Source: an uncultured Flavobacteriaceae bacterium (GTDB lineage: Bacteria > Bacteroidota > Bacteroidia > Flavobacteriales > Flavobacteriaceae). From it: a stretch of 64,000 bases of DNA. The translations under genes and the position numbers were made by a program. The notes below the pieces were generated by a model that saw only the letters and a program-made list of their open reading frames with translations, was not told the origin of the DNA and made no database searches. Positions 16,814 through 24,913 of this stretch are shown in pieces. The DNA is taken from contig CANLWB010000003.1 of NCBI GenBank assembly GCA_947494695.1, positions 434,001 to 498,000 of the forward strand, read 5' to 3'. Each line of letters starts with the position of its first letter. Within the stretch, counting starts at the first letter, position 1.

Positions 16814-17329
16814 TTAATGTCTTGGTGGAGGTGGCCTGTGCCTCTCATTCGCGCCCCCAAATTGTGATCTTTGGATGTTCCTTCCTTCTCTATGAAGTGC
16901 ATCGTTAATAATTTTTTTAAACTTTTCTTTTTGCTCATCGGTACATAAGGCTCTAACCTCTTTAAAATGATAAAACGTTTCTATATCTCTTTCTTTTATC
17001 TTTTGACCTATTAAGGTTGTAATAGAATCGATTACAACTTCATTCGATCTTTCATTGGAAATCTCATTAAATAGAACATCTTTTAATCCCTTTATATCAT
17101 CACGAATACGTCTCATTTCGTGATGATGGTCTCTACTTATCATGTCTAATTCAAACATTTGATCTTCACTAAACCCTAACTCTCTCACGATAAAACCTAC
17201 TGGTCCTCCACGTTCGGGTTTCGTTTTATTTTCGACATGTTTAGAGCCTCCTAAATAATTAAACAGGAAAAACGCATTAATTCCTACCAGAAAAATCAAT
17301 AAAATATATAATATCTTGTTCTTTTTCAT
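16814..17329 (-). CDS. Periplasmic heavy-metal-sensor-like (Spy/CpxP family) protein
   Basis: 171 residues with an N-terminal membrane helix (residues 5-25) and a helical periplasmic domain. The LGFSEDQMFELDMISRDHHH segment corresponds to the LTxxQ region of Spy/CpxP, and EVRALCTDEQKEKFKKIIND to the second one. The tail is His/Pro/Arg-rich (ERHRPPPPRH). Relatives such as CnrX and ZraP bind metals, and the three consecutive His fit this. It is the third gene of the minus-strand ECF cassette, 10 bases after the one-TM protein. Confidence 0.8.
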   Translation of the reverse strand: MKKNKILYILLIFLVGINAFFLFNYLGGSKHVENKTKPERGGPVGFIVRELGFSEDQMFELDMISRDHHHEMRRIRDDIKGLKDVLFNEISNERSNEVVIDSITTLIGQKIKERDIETFYHFKEVRALCTDEQKEKFKKIINDALHREGRNIQRSQFGGANERHRPPPPRH

Positions 17330-17339
17330 AATGTTCTAT

Positions 17340-17651
17340 TTAATTGAACAAAGACATATCTGATCCAGAAGACAAACCATAAATCTCGGCAAACTCATCA
17401 ATACCACTATCATAGTTACCAGAATTAAGCTGCGTAAAAGCCAGTATATTTAATATCACAACGCAAACCAATGTCGCCAATTGTACTTTGGGTGTAAACC
17501 ATGACCAAACCTGCTCTTCCTCATCCTCCTGAGCAAACATCTTCTGCATGGTTTTATCCTTAAAAAAGGGAGACACATTCACCGCTTCATTGGTATCCAT
17601 GGCATTCATGGTTTCCTCAACTATCTCCTTTATGCTTTTATTTCTTTCCAT
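17340..17651 (-). CDS. Single-TM protein of the second ECF cassette, possible anti-sigma factor
   Basis: 103 residues: an acidic cytoplasmic N-terminus (about 1-50), one membrane helix (about 54-70, VQLATLVCVVILNILAF) and a short periplasmic tail. It occupies the same place after the sigma gene as the 165-residue protein of the first cassette and contains a related F-F-x-x-K/P pattern (VSPFFKDKTMQKMF), but I cannot align them with confidence. An anti-sigma role is inferred from order and topology. Confidence 0.6.
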   Translation of the reverse strand: MERNKSIKEIVEETMNAMDTNEAVNVSPFFKDKTMQKMFAQEDEEEQVWSWFTPKVQLATLVCVVILNILAFTQLNSGNYDSGIDEFAEIYGLSSGSDMSLFN

Positions 17652-17691
17652 GTTATATAGTATTAGATGTAATAATTTTTAAAACCTTGCG

Positions 17692-18270
17692 CTAATTTTC
17701 ATTTTTATAAAAATTTTCGAGCAACTTCTGTAAACTTTTCTTCGCTCTAAACATTAAAGACTCTACCGAAGACACACTTTTATTCATAATATCTCCTATT
17801 TCTTTATTGCTCATACCGTCAATTTTGCTAAGCGTAAATACGGTTCTTTGATCTTCCGATAATTGGTTGATAGCCAATAACAGAGTCTCACTTTTTTCCT
17901 TATTCTCCAAAATAATTCCAGGATGATTCATTTCTGTAAAATATTGGCTTTTATCTAAAGGCATATCATGCCCTATAATAGACTGCAAAAAAGCAAAACG
18001 CTTTTTAGCACTCTTTTTTCTAATAAATTCCAAACATTTGTTTGTTGCAATTCGATAAATCCAGGTAGATAATTTAGACTTACCCTTAAATGTGTTGATG
18101 GATTTAAAAACCTCAACAAAAACATCCTGAGCAATATCTTCAGCATCTTCTTTATTAGGTACAAAGGACAGGCAAGTACCGTATACTTTATCCTGAAAAT
18201 CGTCAAGCAATTTGCTATACGCATTCGCATTGCGATTTTGTAGCCCCCTAATAAATTCGTTTTCTGTCAA
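17692..18270 (-). CDS. ECF-type RNA polymerase sigma factor (second cassette)
   Basis: 192 residues. Region 2 is seen in NKEDAEDIAQDVFVEVFKSI and LSTWIYRIATNKCLEFIRK, region 4 in LSEDQRTVFTLSKIDGMSNK and SSVESLMFRAKKSLQKLL. It probably controls the genes running leftwards in the same direction: a one-TM protein, a Spy-like sensor, then possibly the YHYH/YwqK/SCO operon. Upstream on the minus strand is a TAATTTTG box (18346-18353), a half match to the housekeeping promoter. It is a different subfamily from the sigma factor at 9521-10063. Confidence 0.92.
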   Translation of the reverse strand: MTENEFIRGLQNRNANAYSKLLDDFQDKVYGTCLSFVPNKEDAEDIAQDVFVEVFKSINTFKGKSKLSTWIYRIATNKCLEFIRKKSAKKRFAFLQSIIGHDMPLDKSQYFTEMNHPGIILENKEKSETLLLAINQLSEDQRTVFTLSKIDGMSNKEIGDIMNKSVSSVESLMFRAKKSLQKLLENFYKNEN

Positions 18271-18406
18271 AAATTCATAGTGTTAAACCCAGACATGTTA
18301 ACCACTTCAAAATGAAAAACATGCACAAGACTCCAGAAGTTTTTTCAAAATTATATAAAATACAACTGTGTTACTAATTAAGTTATCAACTAGTAATCAA
18401 ATACAT

Positions 18407-18613
18407 TGAACTCATCTTGACTTTTTGTCCCGATACTATCGGGATGAGTCGAAATTTGACCAGATGAAGCACTTTTTGTAGTTGCACCCGTCTGCCGGAC
18501 GGGCAGGTAGCAGCGTTATGAACAAAAAAAGTAATAAAACCCGCCAACCGGCAGGCTGGCATGGGCGAATTTCAGCCATTTTTTATGCAATAGAAAAAGT
18601 CAAGATGAGTTCA
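18407..18613. mobile_element. MITE-like element with 20-bp perfect terminal inverted repeats
   Basis: The ends are TGAACTCATCTTGACTTTTT (18407-18426) and its exact reverse complement (18594-18613), enclosing 167 bases. Inside are the palindrome TCCCGAT-ACT-ATCGGGA (18428-18444), the hairpin CCCGTC-TGCCG-GACGGG (18487-18503) and a GC-rich inverted stretch near 18543-18560. There is no transposase frame. The GC-rich interior contrasts with the AT-rich flanks. The structure fits a non-autonomous transposon or large extragenic palindromic repeat. An open frame of 71 codons crosses it but is not a gene. Confidence 0.7.
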
Positions 18614-18624
18614 TTAATAAAATG

Positions 18625-18632
18625 TACCTTTG
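18625..18632 (+). promoter_or_regulatory. -7 box (TACCTTTG) of the RsmB-like gene
   Basis: An exact TAnnTTTG match 12 bases beyond the right end of the MITE-like element. No TTG lies at normal spacing; the upstream half would fall inside the element's inverted repeat, so the insertion may have changed this promoter. Confidence 0.5.
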
Positions 18633-18714
18633 CAGCCTTAATAATTTTAAATCGTTCAGTTTTAATGCGGCCTTCAAAAGCGCTCATAACATACTGAACA
18701 TGTTGAACAAAAAC

Positions 18715-19929
18715 ATGCGATTACATAGAAACCTTTGCTTTGCTGTTATAGATGGACTTACTTTAATTTTTAATGAAGGGCATTATGCCGATAAAGTTAT
18801 CCAACAACTGTTAAAACGTGATAAACGCTGGGGAGCCAGAGATAGGGCTTTTGTTGCAGAGACCACCTACGATATTGTTCGTTGGAAACGGTTATATGCA
18901 GAAATTGCAGAAGTTAAACAACCATTCGACAGAGATAACCTATGGCGTATGTTCGCTGTTTGGGGCACTCTAAAGGGTATTAAACTACCCGATTGGAAAT
19001 ATTTTGAAGAGACGCCAACCAGAAAAATAAAAGGACGTTTCGACGAGCTTTCTAAAATTAGAAAGTTTAGAGAGTCCATTCCCGATTGGATTGAAAAGGT
19101 TGGTTTGGAAGAACTGGGTGAAACCCTATGGACTAAAGAGATCGCCATGCAAAACGAGCAGGCCGATGTTATTCTTAGAACCAATACACTTAAAACTACC
19201 AAAGAAAAATTACAAAATATCCTTCACGATCAGGATATTGAAACCGAATCCATAAAAGGCTACGCTTCTGCGCTTAAATTAAAAAAACGTGCGAACGTTT
19301 TTGTGACCGATGCTTTTAAAGATGGACTTTTCGAGGTTCAGGACGCCTCGTCCCAGTTGGTTGCCGATTTTCTCGATGTAAAACCCGGAATGAAAGTCGT
19401 AGATACCTGCGCTGGTGCTGGTGGTAAAACATTGCATATTGCGTCCTTAATGGAAAATAAAGGGCAAATTATTGCTATGGATATTTACGAAAGTAAACTT
19501 AAAAAGTTAAAAGTAAGAGCCAGACGTAATGGAGTGCATAATGTAGATTTACGGGTGATTGATTCTACCAAGCCTATAAAAAAACTCCACAATAAAGCCG
19601 ATCGTGTTTTAATTGATGCGCCCTGTTCTGGTTTAGGCGTTTTAAGACGAAATCCGGACGCCAAATGGAAACTGGAACCCGAATTTTTAGATCGTATTAG
19701 AGTGACACAACAAGAGGTATTACAACAATACTCTAAAATGGTGAAACCTGAAGGTAAATTGGTTTACGCAACCTGCTCTGTTTTGCCATCTGAGAATCAA
19801 AAACAGGTAGAAGCCTTTTTAAAATCGGAAACCGGTGCTAATTTCACCCTAGTAAAAGATAAAAAGGTATTGGCCCATACATCTGGATTCGATGGTTTTT
19901 ACATGGCACTTTTAGAGCGAAAATCTTAA
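18715..19929 (+). CDS. RsmB/NOP-family RNA (cytosine-5) methyltransferase
   Basis: Start chosen at MRLHRNLCFAVIDGL, the conserved opening of flavobacterial relatives; an open frame extends 31 codons further upstream but would cover the promoter box. The 404-residue protein has an N-terminal NusB-like RNA-binding part (about 1-140) and a C-terminal Rossmann methyltransferase. SAM is bound by DTCAGAGGKT (about 229-238); the two catalytic cysteines are in DAPCSGLG (C304) and YATCSVLPSENQ (C354). It methylates cytosine in 16S rRNA or tRNA; the exact base cannot be read from sequence. Confidence 0.92.
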   Translation: MRLHRNLCFAVIDGLTLIFNEGHYADKVIQQLLKRDKRWGARDRAFVAETTYDIVRWKRLYAEIAEVKQPFDRDNLWRMFAVWGTLKGIKLPDWKYFEETPTRKIKGRFDELSKIRKFRESIPDWIEKVGLEELGETLWTKEIAMQNEQADVILRTNTLKTTKEKLQNILHDQDIETESIKGYASALKLKKRANVFVTDAFKDGLFEVQDASSQLVADFLDVKPGMKVVDTCAGAGGKTLHIASLMENKGQIIAMDIYESKLKKLKVRARRNGVHNVDLRVIDSTKPIKKLHNKADRVLIDAPCSGLGVLRRNPDAKWKLEPEFLDRIRVTQQEVLQQYSKMVKPEGKLVYATCSVLPSENQKQVEAFLKSETGANFTLVKDKKVLAHTSGFDGFYMALLERKS

Positions 19930-20113
19930 AAGAAACCATATTATTTTTGAAGAACACAAAAATGTGACTGCTTGCATGAACTGCGTATTCTCATATAGAA
20001 AATATAGTTAATAACTTTTTAAAATCTGCTCGTAAACACAGTTCGTATTTTCTAATTTTATAGTCCCTATCATACATGCATAGCGGGTTGTTTTAACCTT
20101 ATAAAATCTCAAA

Positions 20114-20667
20114 ATGGAATATAAAAACATTGTGTTTGTTGGTCGAAGTATATTGGTCGAAGTATAGATGGCTTTATCGCTGGAAAAAATGGTGAATTAG
20201 ACTGGTTGGACATGATTCCAAACCCGGAACAACACGGTATGGGATATCACGATCTCATCGATGAGATTGATGCCATTGTCATGGGGAGGACATCATTTGA
20301 AACGGTACTCAATTTTGGCGGTGACTGGCATTATGCCAAGCATGTATTTGTATTAAGTAATACCTTAAAAGAAGTTCCTGAAAAGTTAAAAGACCAGGTA
20401 ACCATATTAAAAGGTAATGAAAATACTATTTTAAATACCATCCATAGTAAAGGGTACAAGAATTTATATATCGATGGTGGCAAAGTTGTTCAAAACTTTC
20501 TGGAAGCCGATTTAATTGATGAACTTCGAATTACCACGGTTCCTATTGTATTAGGCGATGGTATTCCTTTATTCAATACGTTATCTAAATCCCTGGTATT
20601 CGATCATACTAAAACAGAGGTTTTTCTGGGACAATTGGTTCAAAGTCATTATAAACGAAAAAGATAA
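20114..20667 (+). pseudogene. DHFR/RibD-C-like reductase broken by a 14-bp tandem duplication
   Basis: The frame begins MEYKNIVFVGRSI and meets TAG at 20165-20167. The cause is a perfect tandem duplication of TTGGTCGAAGTATA (20139-20152 and 20153-20166). Removing one copy restores a full protein of about 179 residues with family motifs: V-G-R-S-I-D-G-F-I-A at the start, IVMGRTSFETVLNFGG and NLYIDGGKVVQNFL. The downstream part is intact to the stop, so the lesion is recent and could revert. Reinitiation at an internal ATG (20206) would lose the first nucleotide-binding strand. Confidence 0.88.
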
Positions 20668-20733
20668 GGTAAACTCTGTTCAATATTTCGAGGTGTCACA
20701 TGGATTAAATTCCTGGTTCTAATAGCACAATCT

Positions 20734-21129
20734 TTAATCATCCATCGACGGTTCTTCCGACTGGGGTTTCATATAAGCCGCATTAACAAAAACCAGATCC
20801 CCTAAATCCTTTAACAACTGTTGAGTATCTGTTTGCCGTACCGTTAGAAAAAAAATAGAATCGGTTTTAGATACAGCATTTTTTCCAACCAATGGTTTAA
20901 CAGAGATATGGTCTATAGCTAATAGGTCGTTTAGTTTTTCAGAATATTCTCGGACTTCAGATTTAAACACACCATCTTCGTATCGAATTTGGATCTTGGA
21001 ATCTATGTAAACAACTATTTCGTTCATTTTTGGATCATTTTGTACCTCAGTGGCGTCTTCATGCTCAGAACCTGGGCAATTTATCATAAAAAAGAGACTT
21101 AAAAAGCCGTATAATTTGATGACATTCAT
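20734..21129 (-). CDS. Lipoprotein resembling the propeptide of the adjacent subtilase (putative inhibitor)
   Basis: 131 residues with a lipobox (FLSLFFMIN then Cys18). The mature part parallels the N-terminal prodomain of the neighbouring subtilase: IVVYIDSKIQIR against VVVFKKEAKIRM at the start, and FF-x(n)-LL-x-DL-x-VNAAYMKP-x-x-EEPS against FF-x(n)-LRDELL-x-VEAAYIKP-x-x-IEPS at the end. Subtilase propeptides fold as small ferredoxin-like domains that inhibit or chaperone the enzyme. A free-standing lipid-anchored copy would be an inhibitor or immunity protein. The similarity is judged by eye; the role is inference. It lies 82 bases downstream of the protease, after a terminator hairpin. 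Confidence 0.6.
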   Translation of the reverse strand: MNVIKLYGFLSLFFMINCPGSEHEDATEVQNDPKMNEIVVYIDSKIQIRYEDGVFKSEVREYSEKLNDLLAIDHISVKPLVGKNAVSKTDSIFFLTVRQTDTQQLLKDLGDLVFVNAAYMKPQSEEPSMDD

Positions 21130-21159
21130 AGTTATAAAGTTAATATAAATAATTAATAA

Positions 21160-21196
21160 AGACTGAATTCTAAGTTAAAACCAAAGAATTCAGTCT
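21160..21196 (-). terminator. Terminator hairpin between the subtilase and the propeptide-like gene
   Basis: Perfect 12-bp stem (AGACTGAATTCT / AGAATTCAGTCT) with a 13-base loop, followed on the minus strand by TTTATTAATTATTT. It closes the subtilase transcript; the next gene may depend on read-through or its own promoter. Confidence 0.7.
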
Positions 21197-21211
21197 CTTT
21201 ATATGATGCTT

Positions 21212-23899
21212 CTAATTAATAATTGGTCGCGGATAATAATCATCCACATGCCAATTATTTGATGGATTTATCCTTAGATATTCATCTCCTTTGAAAACGT
21301 ACATTTTATTACTATTTCCGTTCCATAGTGCACAATCCAGACCATCGCTAAACGGGGCATTCACATCCGGCCAGTTCCCGGCTATTGGTTTAGGATAACC
21401 AGAATCTACGTTCCAGCTATTATTAGGGTCGACCCTAATATATTCATCCCCCTTGAAGAAATAGATTTTATTGTTGGTTCCACTCCAAATGGCGGCATCG
21501 ACTCCATTTTCAAAATCGGCTGGGAATCCCGGCCAATTTCCTGCAATAGGTTTCGGGTAACCGGCGTCTACATTCCAACTATTATTAGGGTCTACCCTAA
21601 TGTATTCACTCCCTTTAAAGAAATAGATTTTATTATTAACCGTATTTCCCACAGCAGCATCTACTCCATTAGCAAAGTTTACTGGGAATCCTGGCCAATT
21701 TCCAGCTATAGGCTTAGGGTATCCAGAATCGACTTCCCAATTGTTAGCAGGGTTTACACGCAAGTACGAATTGCCTTGAAAAACATATACTTTGTTGTTT
21801 TTATGCGCCCAAACAGCGGCATCTAGATTCTGCCCAAAACTATTTGGGAATCCAGGCCAGTTAGAATCGATATCTAAATCGGCAAATGCCTCCTTTAAAT
21901 CAGGTCGCTTCCCTATTCTATTGGTCGCTATGAGTTTTGGGTAACCAGAATCCTGGTTCCATCCATTATATGGATCTATCCTCACATAGTCTTCGCCTTT
22001 AAAGAAATAGATTTTATCGTTGGTCCCACTCCATAAAGCAGCTTCAATACCATTTGCAAAATTACTATGAAGTCCTGGCCAATTCCCTAAGATCGGTTTC
22101 GGATAGCCAACATCTACATTCCAACTGTTACCAGGATCTACACGAATATACTCGTCGCCCTTGAAAAAGTAAATTTTATCGTTTTTGTCGTTCCAAATTG
22201 CTGCATCAATGCCGTTCTCGAAATCAGACGGAAAACCAGGCCAATTTCCGGCAATTGGTTTCGGATATCCGGAATCAACATTCCAACTATTATAAGGATC
22301 TACACGTAAATACTCATTACCTTTAAAGAAATACACTTTATCATTAATCTCACTCCAAAGCGCAGCATCCACCCCAGATGCAAAACTAGCTGGAAACCCT
22401 GGCCAGTTACCAGATATTGGTTTTGGATATTCTGGTTCAACACTCCAATTAGCATTTGGATCAATTCTTACGTATTTATTACCACTAAACATGTATAATT
22501 TATCACTTTTACCATTCCAAAGCGCCGCATCGATTCCCGTACCAAAATCACTTGCCGGTAAGCCTTTCCAGTTAGACGGTGAACTTCCCTCGGTATTTCC
22601 ACTAAAACGCATCTGATGAGATCCTGAATTGCGCATAATATTTGTTGCCGTGGTAGGAGTTAAAAGCGCTTTTCCTCGTGCTTTAAGCCTTCCTTGTATA
22701 CACGCTATAGCACCTGTAACCACGGGACTAGCGCTTGATGTTCCGCTAAACGTACCTGTATACCAACAGTTGTCATCCGATCCGCCTTGTAAACCACCAT
22801 ATCCTGTAGAGGCTACACTTTGTCCCCAACCCTGGACATCAACTCTAGATCCCCAGTTAGAGAAACCTAAAATGGTTCTGTCGATAGAATTACTTGGAGA
22901 TCCTGCACCAACAATAATAGCACCGGATTGCGGATTATTTAAATTGAAAGGGTTTCTCCATGAAGCCGGAAATCCAGATTCTGGATGGTTATAAATATCG
23001 GTATCAAAATCCTCAGATCCGTTACCGGCAGCCTCAACAACGATAATACCTTTAGACGTCGCATAAACAATCGCTGCAAAATCATCCGGCCACCATTCAA
23101 TAGCAATGAAGCCATCCTGTCCACTTCCATTGGCCGCCGGTCCTGGTCTATGGACCTCTAAAAGAATAATATCACCGGCATTTAAGCGATCGGCAGCATT
23201 AATAATGGCCTGAGACGTTCCTAATCCGCCATGATACGATATCGCACTAATGTAGGCATTGTGTGAAATTCCAGTAACACCAAAACCATTGTCATCTGCT
23301 CCCATAACCCCTAGAACAGCCGTTCCATGATTTTCAGAAGCCGCTCTATTGGTGCCCTCGAGAAGCCCACCAAAGCCATCTTGCAAATCCTCATGATCAA
23401 AATTAAAACCTCTTTCAATATCGATAATATCGATTCCCTCTCCACGACCGCCTCCAAATTGCCATGCAAAACGTGCATCTACACCTTCTGGTGCCGCTTC
23501 CAAATACCCCTGATTGCCTGTAAAATCGGGCGTAGAACTACTAGGTTCTATAGCTGGTGGTTTTATATAAGCTGCTTCCACCAGGTCATTATCTAAGAGC
23601 TCATCACGCAATTTTTCCAGATCATTTTTCTTAATATCGCTGATATTGAAAAAAGACTGCGGATCGTAATTCAATTCTCTATAAACTTTTGAAGCATATT
23701 TAGGAATTCGAGTCTTGGTAAAAATGGGATTAATTTTGGATTTTCTCTTCTTGAGTATAGTCTGAAGCGGTTCTATTTTGTCATTGGAGAGCCTTTTAGA
23801 CGCAATCTCTACTTCAGATTTCATTCTGATTTTTGCCTCTTTTTTAAAGACGACAACAAGTTCCGGTTTGTCTGAACCAGTAATTACAACTTTTTCCAT
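21212..23899 (-). CDS. S8 subtilisin-family peptidase with eight hemopexin-like repeats
   Basis: 895 residues. Residues 1-125 form a propeptide-like region. The subtilase domain (about 130-430) has the full catalytic set: D160 (IDIIDIERGF), H191 (ENHGTAVLGV), oxyanion N293 (AAGNGSEDFD) and S388 (SGTSSASPVV). From about 445 to the end run eight repeats of about 54 residues, with cores such as VDAALW, KIYFFKGDEYIRVDP and YPKPIAGNWPGFP. They split as four, a 20-residue linker (RIGKRPDLKEAFADL...), then four, i.e. two four-bladed hemopexin domains. No signal peptide is seen, and an in-frame stop (23921-23923) lies just upstream. There is no T9SS tail. The secretion route and substrate are unknown. 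Confidence 0.9.
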   Translation of the reverse strand: MEKVVITGSDKPELVVVFKKEAKIRMKSEVEIASKRLSNDKIEPLQTILKKRKSKINPIFTKTRIPKYASKVYRELNYDPQSFFNISDIKKNDLEKLRDELLDNDLVEAAYIKPPAIEPSSSTPDFTGNQGYLEAAPEGVDARFAWQFGGGRGEGIDIIDIERGFNFDHEDLQDGFGGLLEGTNRAASENHGTAVLGVMGADDNGFGVTGISHNAYISAISYHGGLGTSQAIINAADRLNAGDIILLEVHRPGPAANGSGQDGFIAIEWWPDDFAAIVYATSKGIIVVEAAGNGSEDFDTDIYNHPESGFPASWRNPFNLNNPQSGAIIVGAGSPSNSIDRTILGFSNWGSRVDVQGWGQSVASTGYGGLQGGSDDNCWYTGTFSGTSSASPVVTGAIACIQGRLKARGKALLTPTTATNIMRNSGSHQMRFSGNTEGSSPSNWKGLPASDFGTGIDAALWNGKSDKLYMFSGNKYVRIDPNANWSVEPEYPKPISGNWPGFPASFASGVDAALWSEINDKVYFFKGNEYLRVDPYNSWNVDSGYPKPIAGNWPGFPSDFENGIDAAIWNDKNDKIYFFKGDEYIRVDPGNSWNVDVGYPKPILGNWPGLHSNFANGIEAALWSGTNDKIYFFKGEDYVRIDPYNGWNQDSGYPKLIATNRIGKRPDLKEAFADLDIDSNWPGFPNSFGQNLDAAVWAHKNNKVYVFQGNSYLRVNPANNWEVDSGYPKPIAGNWPGFPVNFANGVDAAVGNTVNNKIYFFKGSEYIRVDPNNSWNVDAGYPKPIAGNWPGFPADFENGVDAAIWSGTNNKIYFFKGDEYIRVDPNNSWNVDSGYPKPIAGNWPDVNAPFSDGLDCALWNGNSNKMYVFKGDEYLRINPSNNWHVDDYYPRPIIN
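21218..22560 (-). repeat. In-frame hemopexin repeat array (eight units of about 160 bases)
   Basis: The DNA encoding the eight repeats is itself repetitive, with units of about 160-162 bases and recurring runs for AGNWPGFP and KIYFFKG. One unit boundary carries an extra 60-base linker near 21880-21935. Such an array can expand or contract by recombination. Confidence 0.8.
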
Positions 23900-24326
23900 A
23901 ATGTATTGATTTAATTTGTTTTACGTGTGATTTTGGAATGACAAACCTAGTACACTTGCATGTACGAATCCAGAGTCAAATAACTCGATCTAACCCCGTA
24001 TTTACACCTAAAGAAAAAGGGAGAAACCCTGAAGTAAACTAGGAGGTTATCCATCTATAATTCATAGTAAAAACAACCTATAACCTGTTCGTTGGAAGGT
24101 CAATAATTTGTATTAACTCTTGTATATAATTTTAAAGGAAAATAAAAGGATTTGAAGCTTTAGAATGAGACTAACAAAGAACAGACGTATATGGTCGCTA
24201 AACCACTCCTCAAATCAATCTCAAATATAGAATACCTATCAATATTTATAGCTCCTAATAGCTTTTCGGTACAATTGTTGCTTTTGATTTGATCATTTTT
24301 AATCTTTAAAAAACATTTAAAAACAA
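23900..24326. other. Divergent intergenic region
   Basis: 427 bases between the minus-strand subtilase and the plus-strand repeat protein. It must hold both promoters, but I find no full TTG/TAnnTTTG match and no convincing small gene or hairpin. Confidence 0.4.
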
Positions 24327-24725
24327 ATGAAAAAACTACTACTCTTTGTATTGTTAATAGCTATAGGACATGCTATGCACGCTCAACGTATATATTATAA
24401 AGGAAGCTCAATCGGAACCATAGAAAGCGATGGCGATGTATATATAAAAGGATCGCGTGTGGGGAAATTTGAAGATGATGGTGATGTTTATAAAAAAGGC
24501 TCTCGTATTGGGGAGATAAAATCTAATGGAGGTGTTTATAAAAAAGGCTCTCGCATTGGGGAGATAAAATCTAATGGCGGTGTTTATAAAAAAGGCTCTC
24601 GCATTGGGGAAGTTGAACATGATGGTGATGTGTATTATGGCGGAAGCAAAATTGCTCAATGTAAAGGCGTTAAACGCGAATGGGTCGCAGGGTTTTTCTT
24701 TTTCTTTTTTTGGGATCTTAATTAA
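24327..24725 (+). CDS. Exported protein of tandem 16-residue repeats
   Basis: 132 residues: a signal peptide (MKKLLLFVLLIAIGHAMHAQ), then about six 16-residue units from residue 22 to 117 with the consensus V-Y-x-K-G-S-R-I-G-x-I-x-x-x-G-x. Units three and four are nearly identical in DNA (48-base period), so the array is young. The tail contains six consecutive Phe before WDLN. The GxVYxxGxxIG pattern resembles the beta-flap type repeat proteins of Bacteroidota, a guess by eye. Function unknown. It is closed by a strong terminator. Confidence 0.75.
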   Translation: MKKLLLFVLLIAIGHAMHAQRIYYKGSSIGTIESDGDVYIKGSRVGKFEDDGDVYKKGSRIGEIKSNGGVYKKGSRIGEIKSNGGVYKKGSRIGEVEHDGDVYYGGSKIAQCKGVKREWVAGFFFFFFWDLN

Positions 24726-24738
24726 GGTCAAGACAAGT

Positions 24739-24784
24739 AAAAAAGAGATCGTCTAGAAAGTAATTTTTAGACGATCTCTTTTTT
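24739..24784 (+). terminator. Terminator of the 16-residue-repeat gene
   Basis: Perfect 17-bp stem (AAAAAAGAGATCGTCTA and its complement, 24739-24755 with 24768-24784) with a 12-base loop and a terminal T-run; one of the strongest hairpins in the window. Confidence 0.9.
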
Positions 24785-24913
24785 AGAGCTAAATAAAAAA
24801 ACAGCAAGGTTGGAACATAAATTGAAACTAATCCTTCATAGTTTTGTACTGAAATCAAAACTATATTATTGAACCAATTAACTTCAACTGACTTTCCTTT
24901 CTAATAGCGCCAT

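Noticed and set aside
18482-18697. Open frame of 71 codons across the palindromic region upstream of the RsmB-like gene
   Set aside because: It lies largely inside the inverted-repeat element; its GC-rich palindromes explain both the lack of stops and the odd composition. No ribosome-binding context or domain.
21218-22560. Regularly spaced similar sequences that could suggest a CRISPR array or satellite
   Set aside because: The period is about 160 bases, always in frame, and encodes hemopexin repeats. There are no short identical repeats with unique spacers.
24408-24731. 107-codon open frame antisense to the 16-residue-repeat gene
   Set aside because: It arises only because the 48-base repeat is stop-free on both strands; the sense product has a signal peptide and a terminator.
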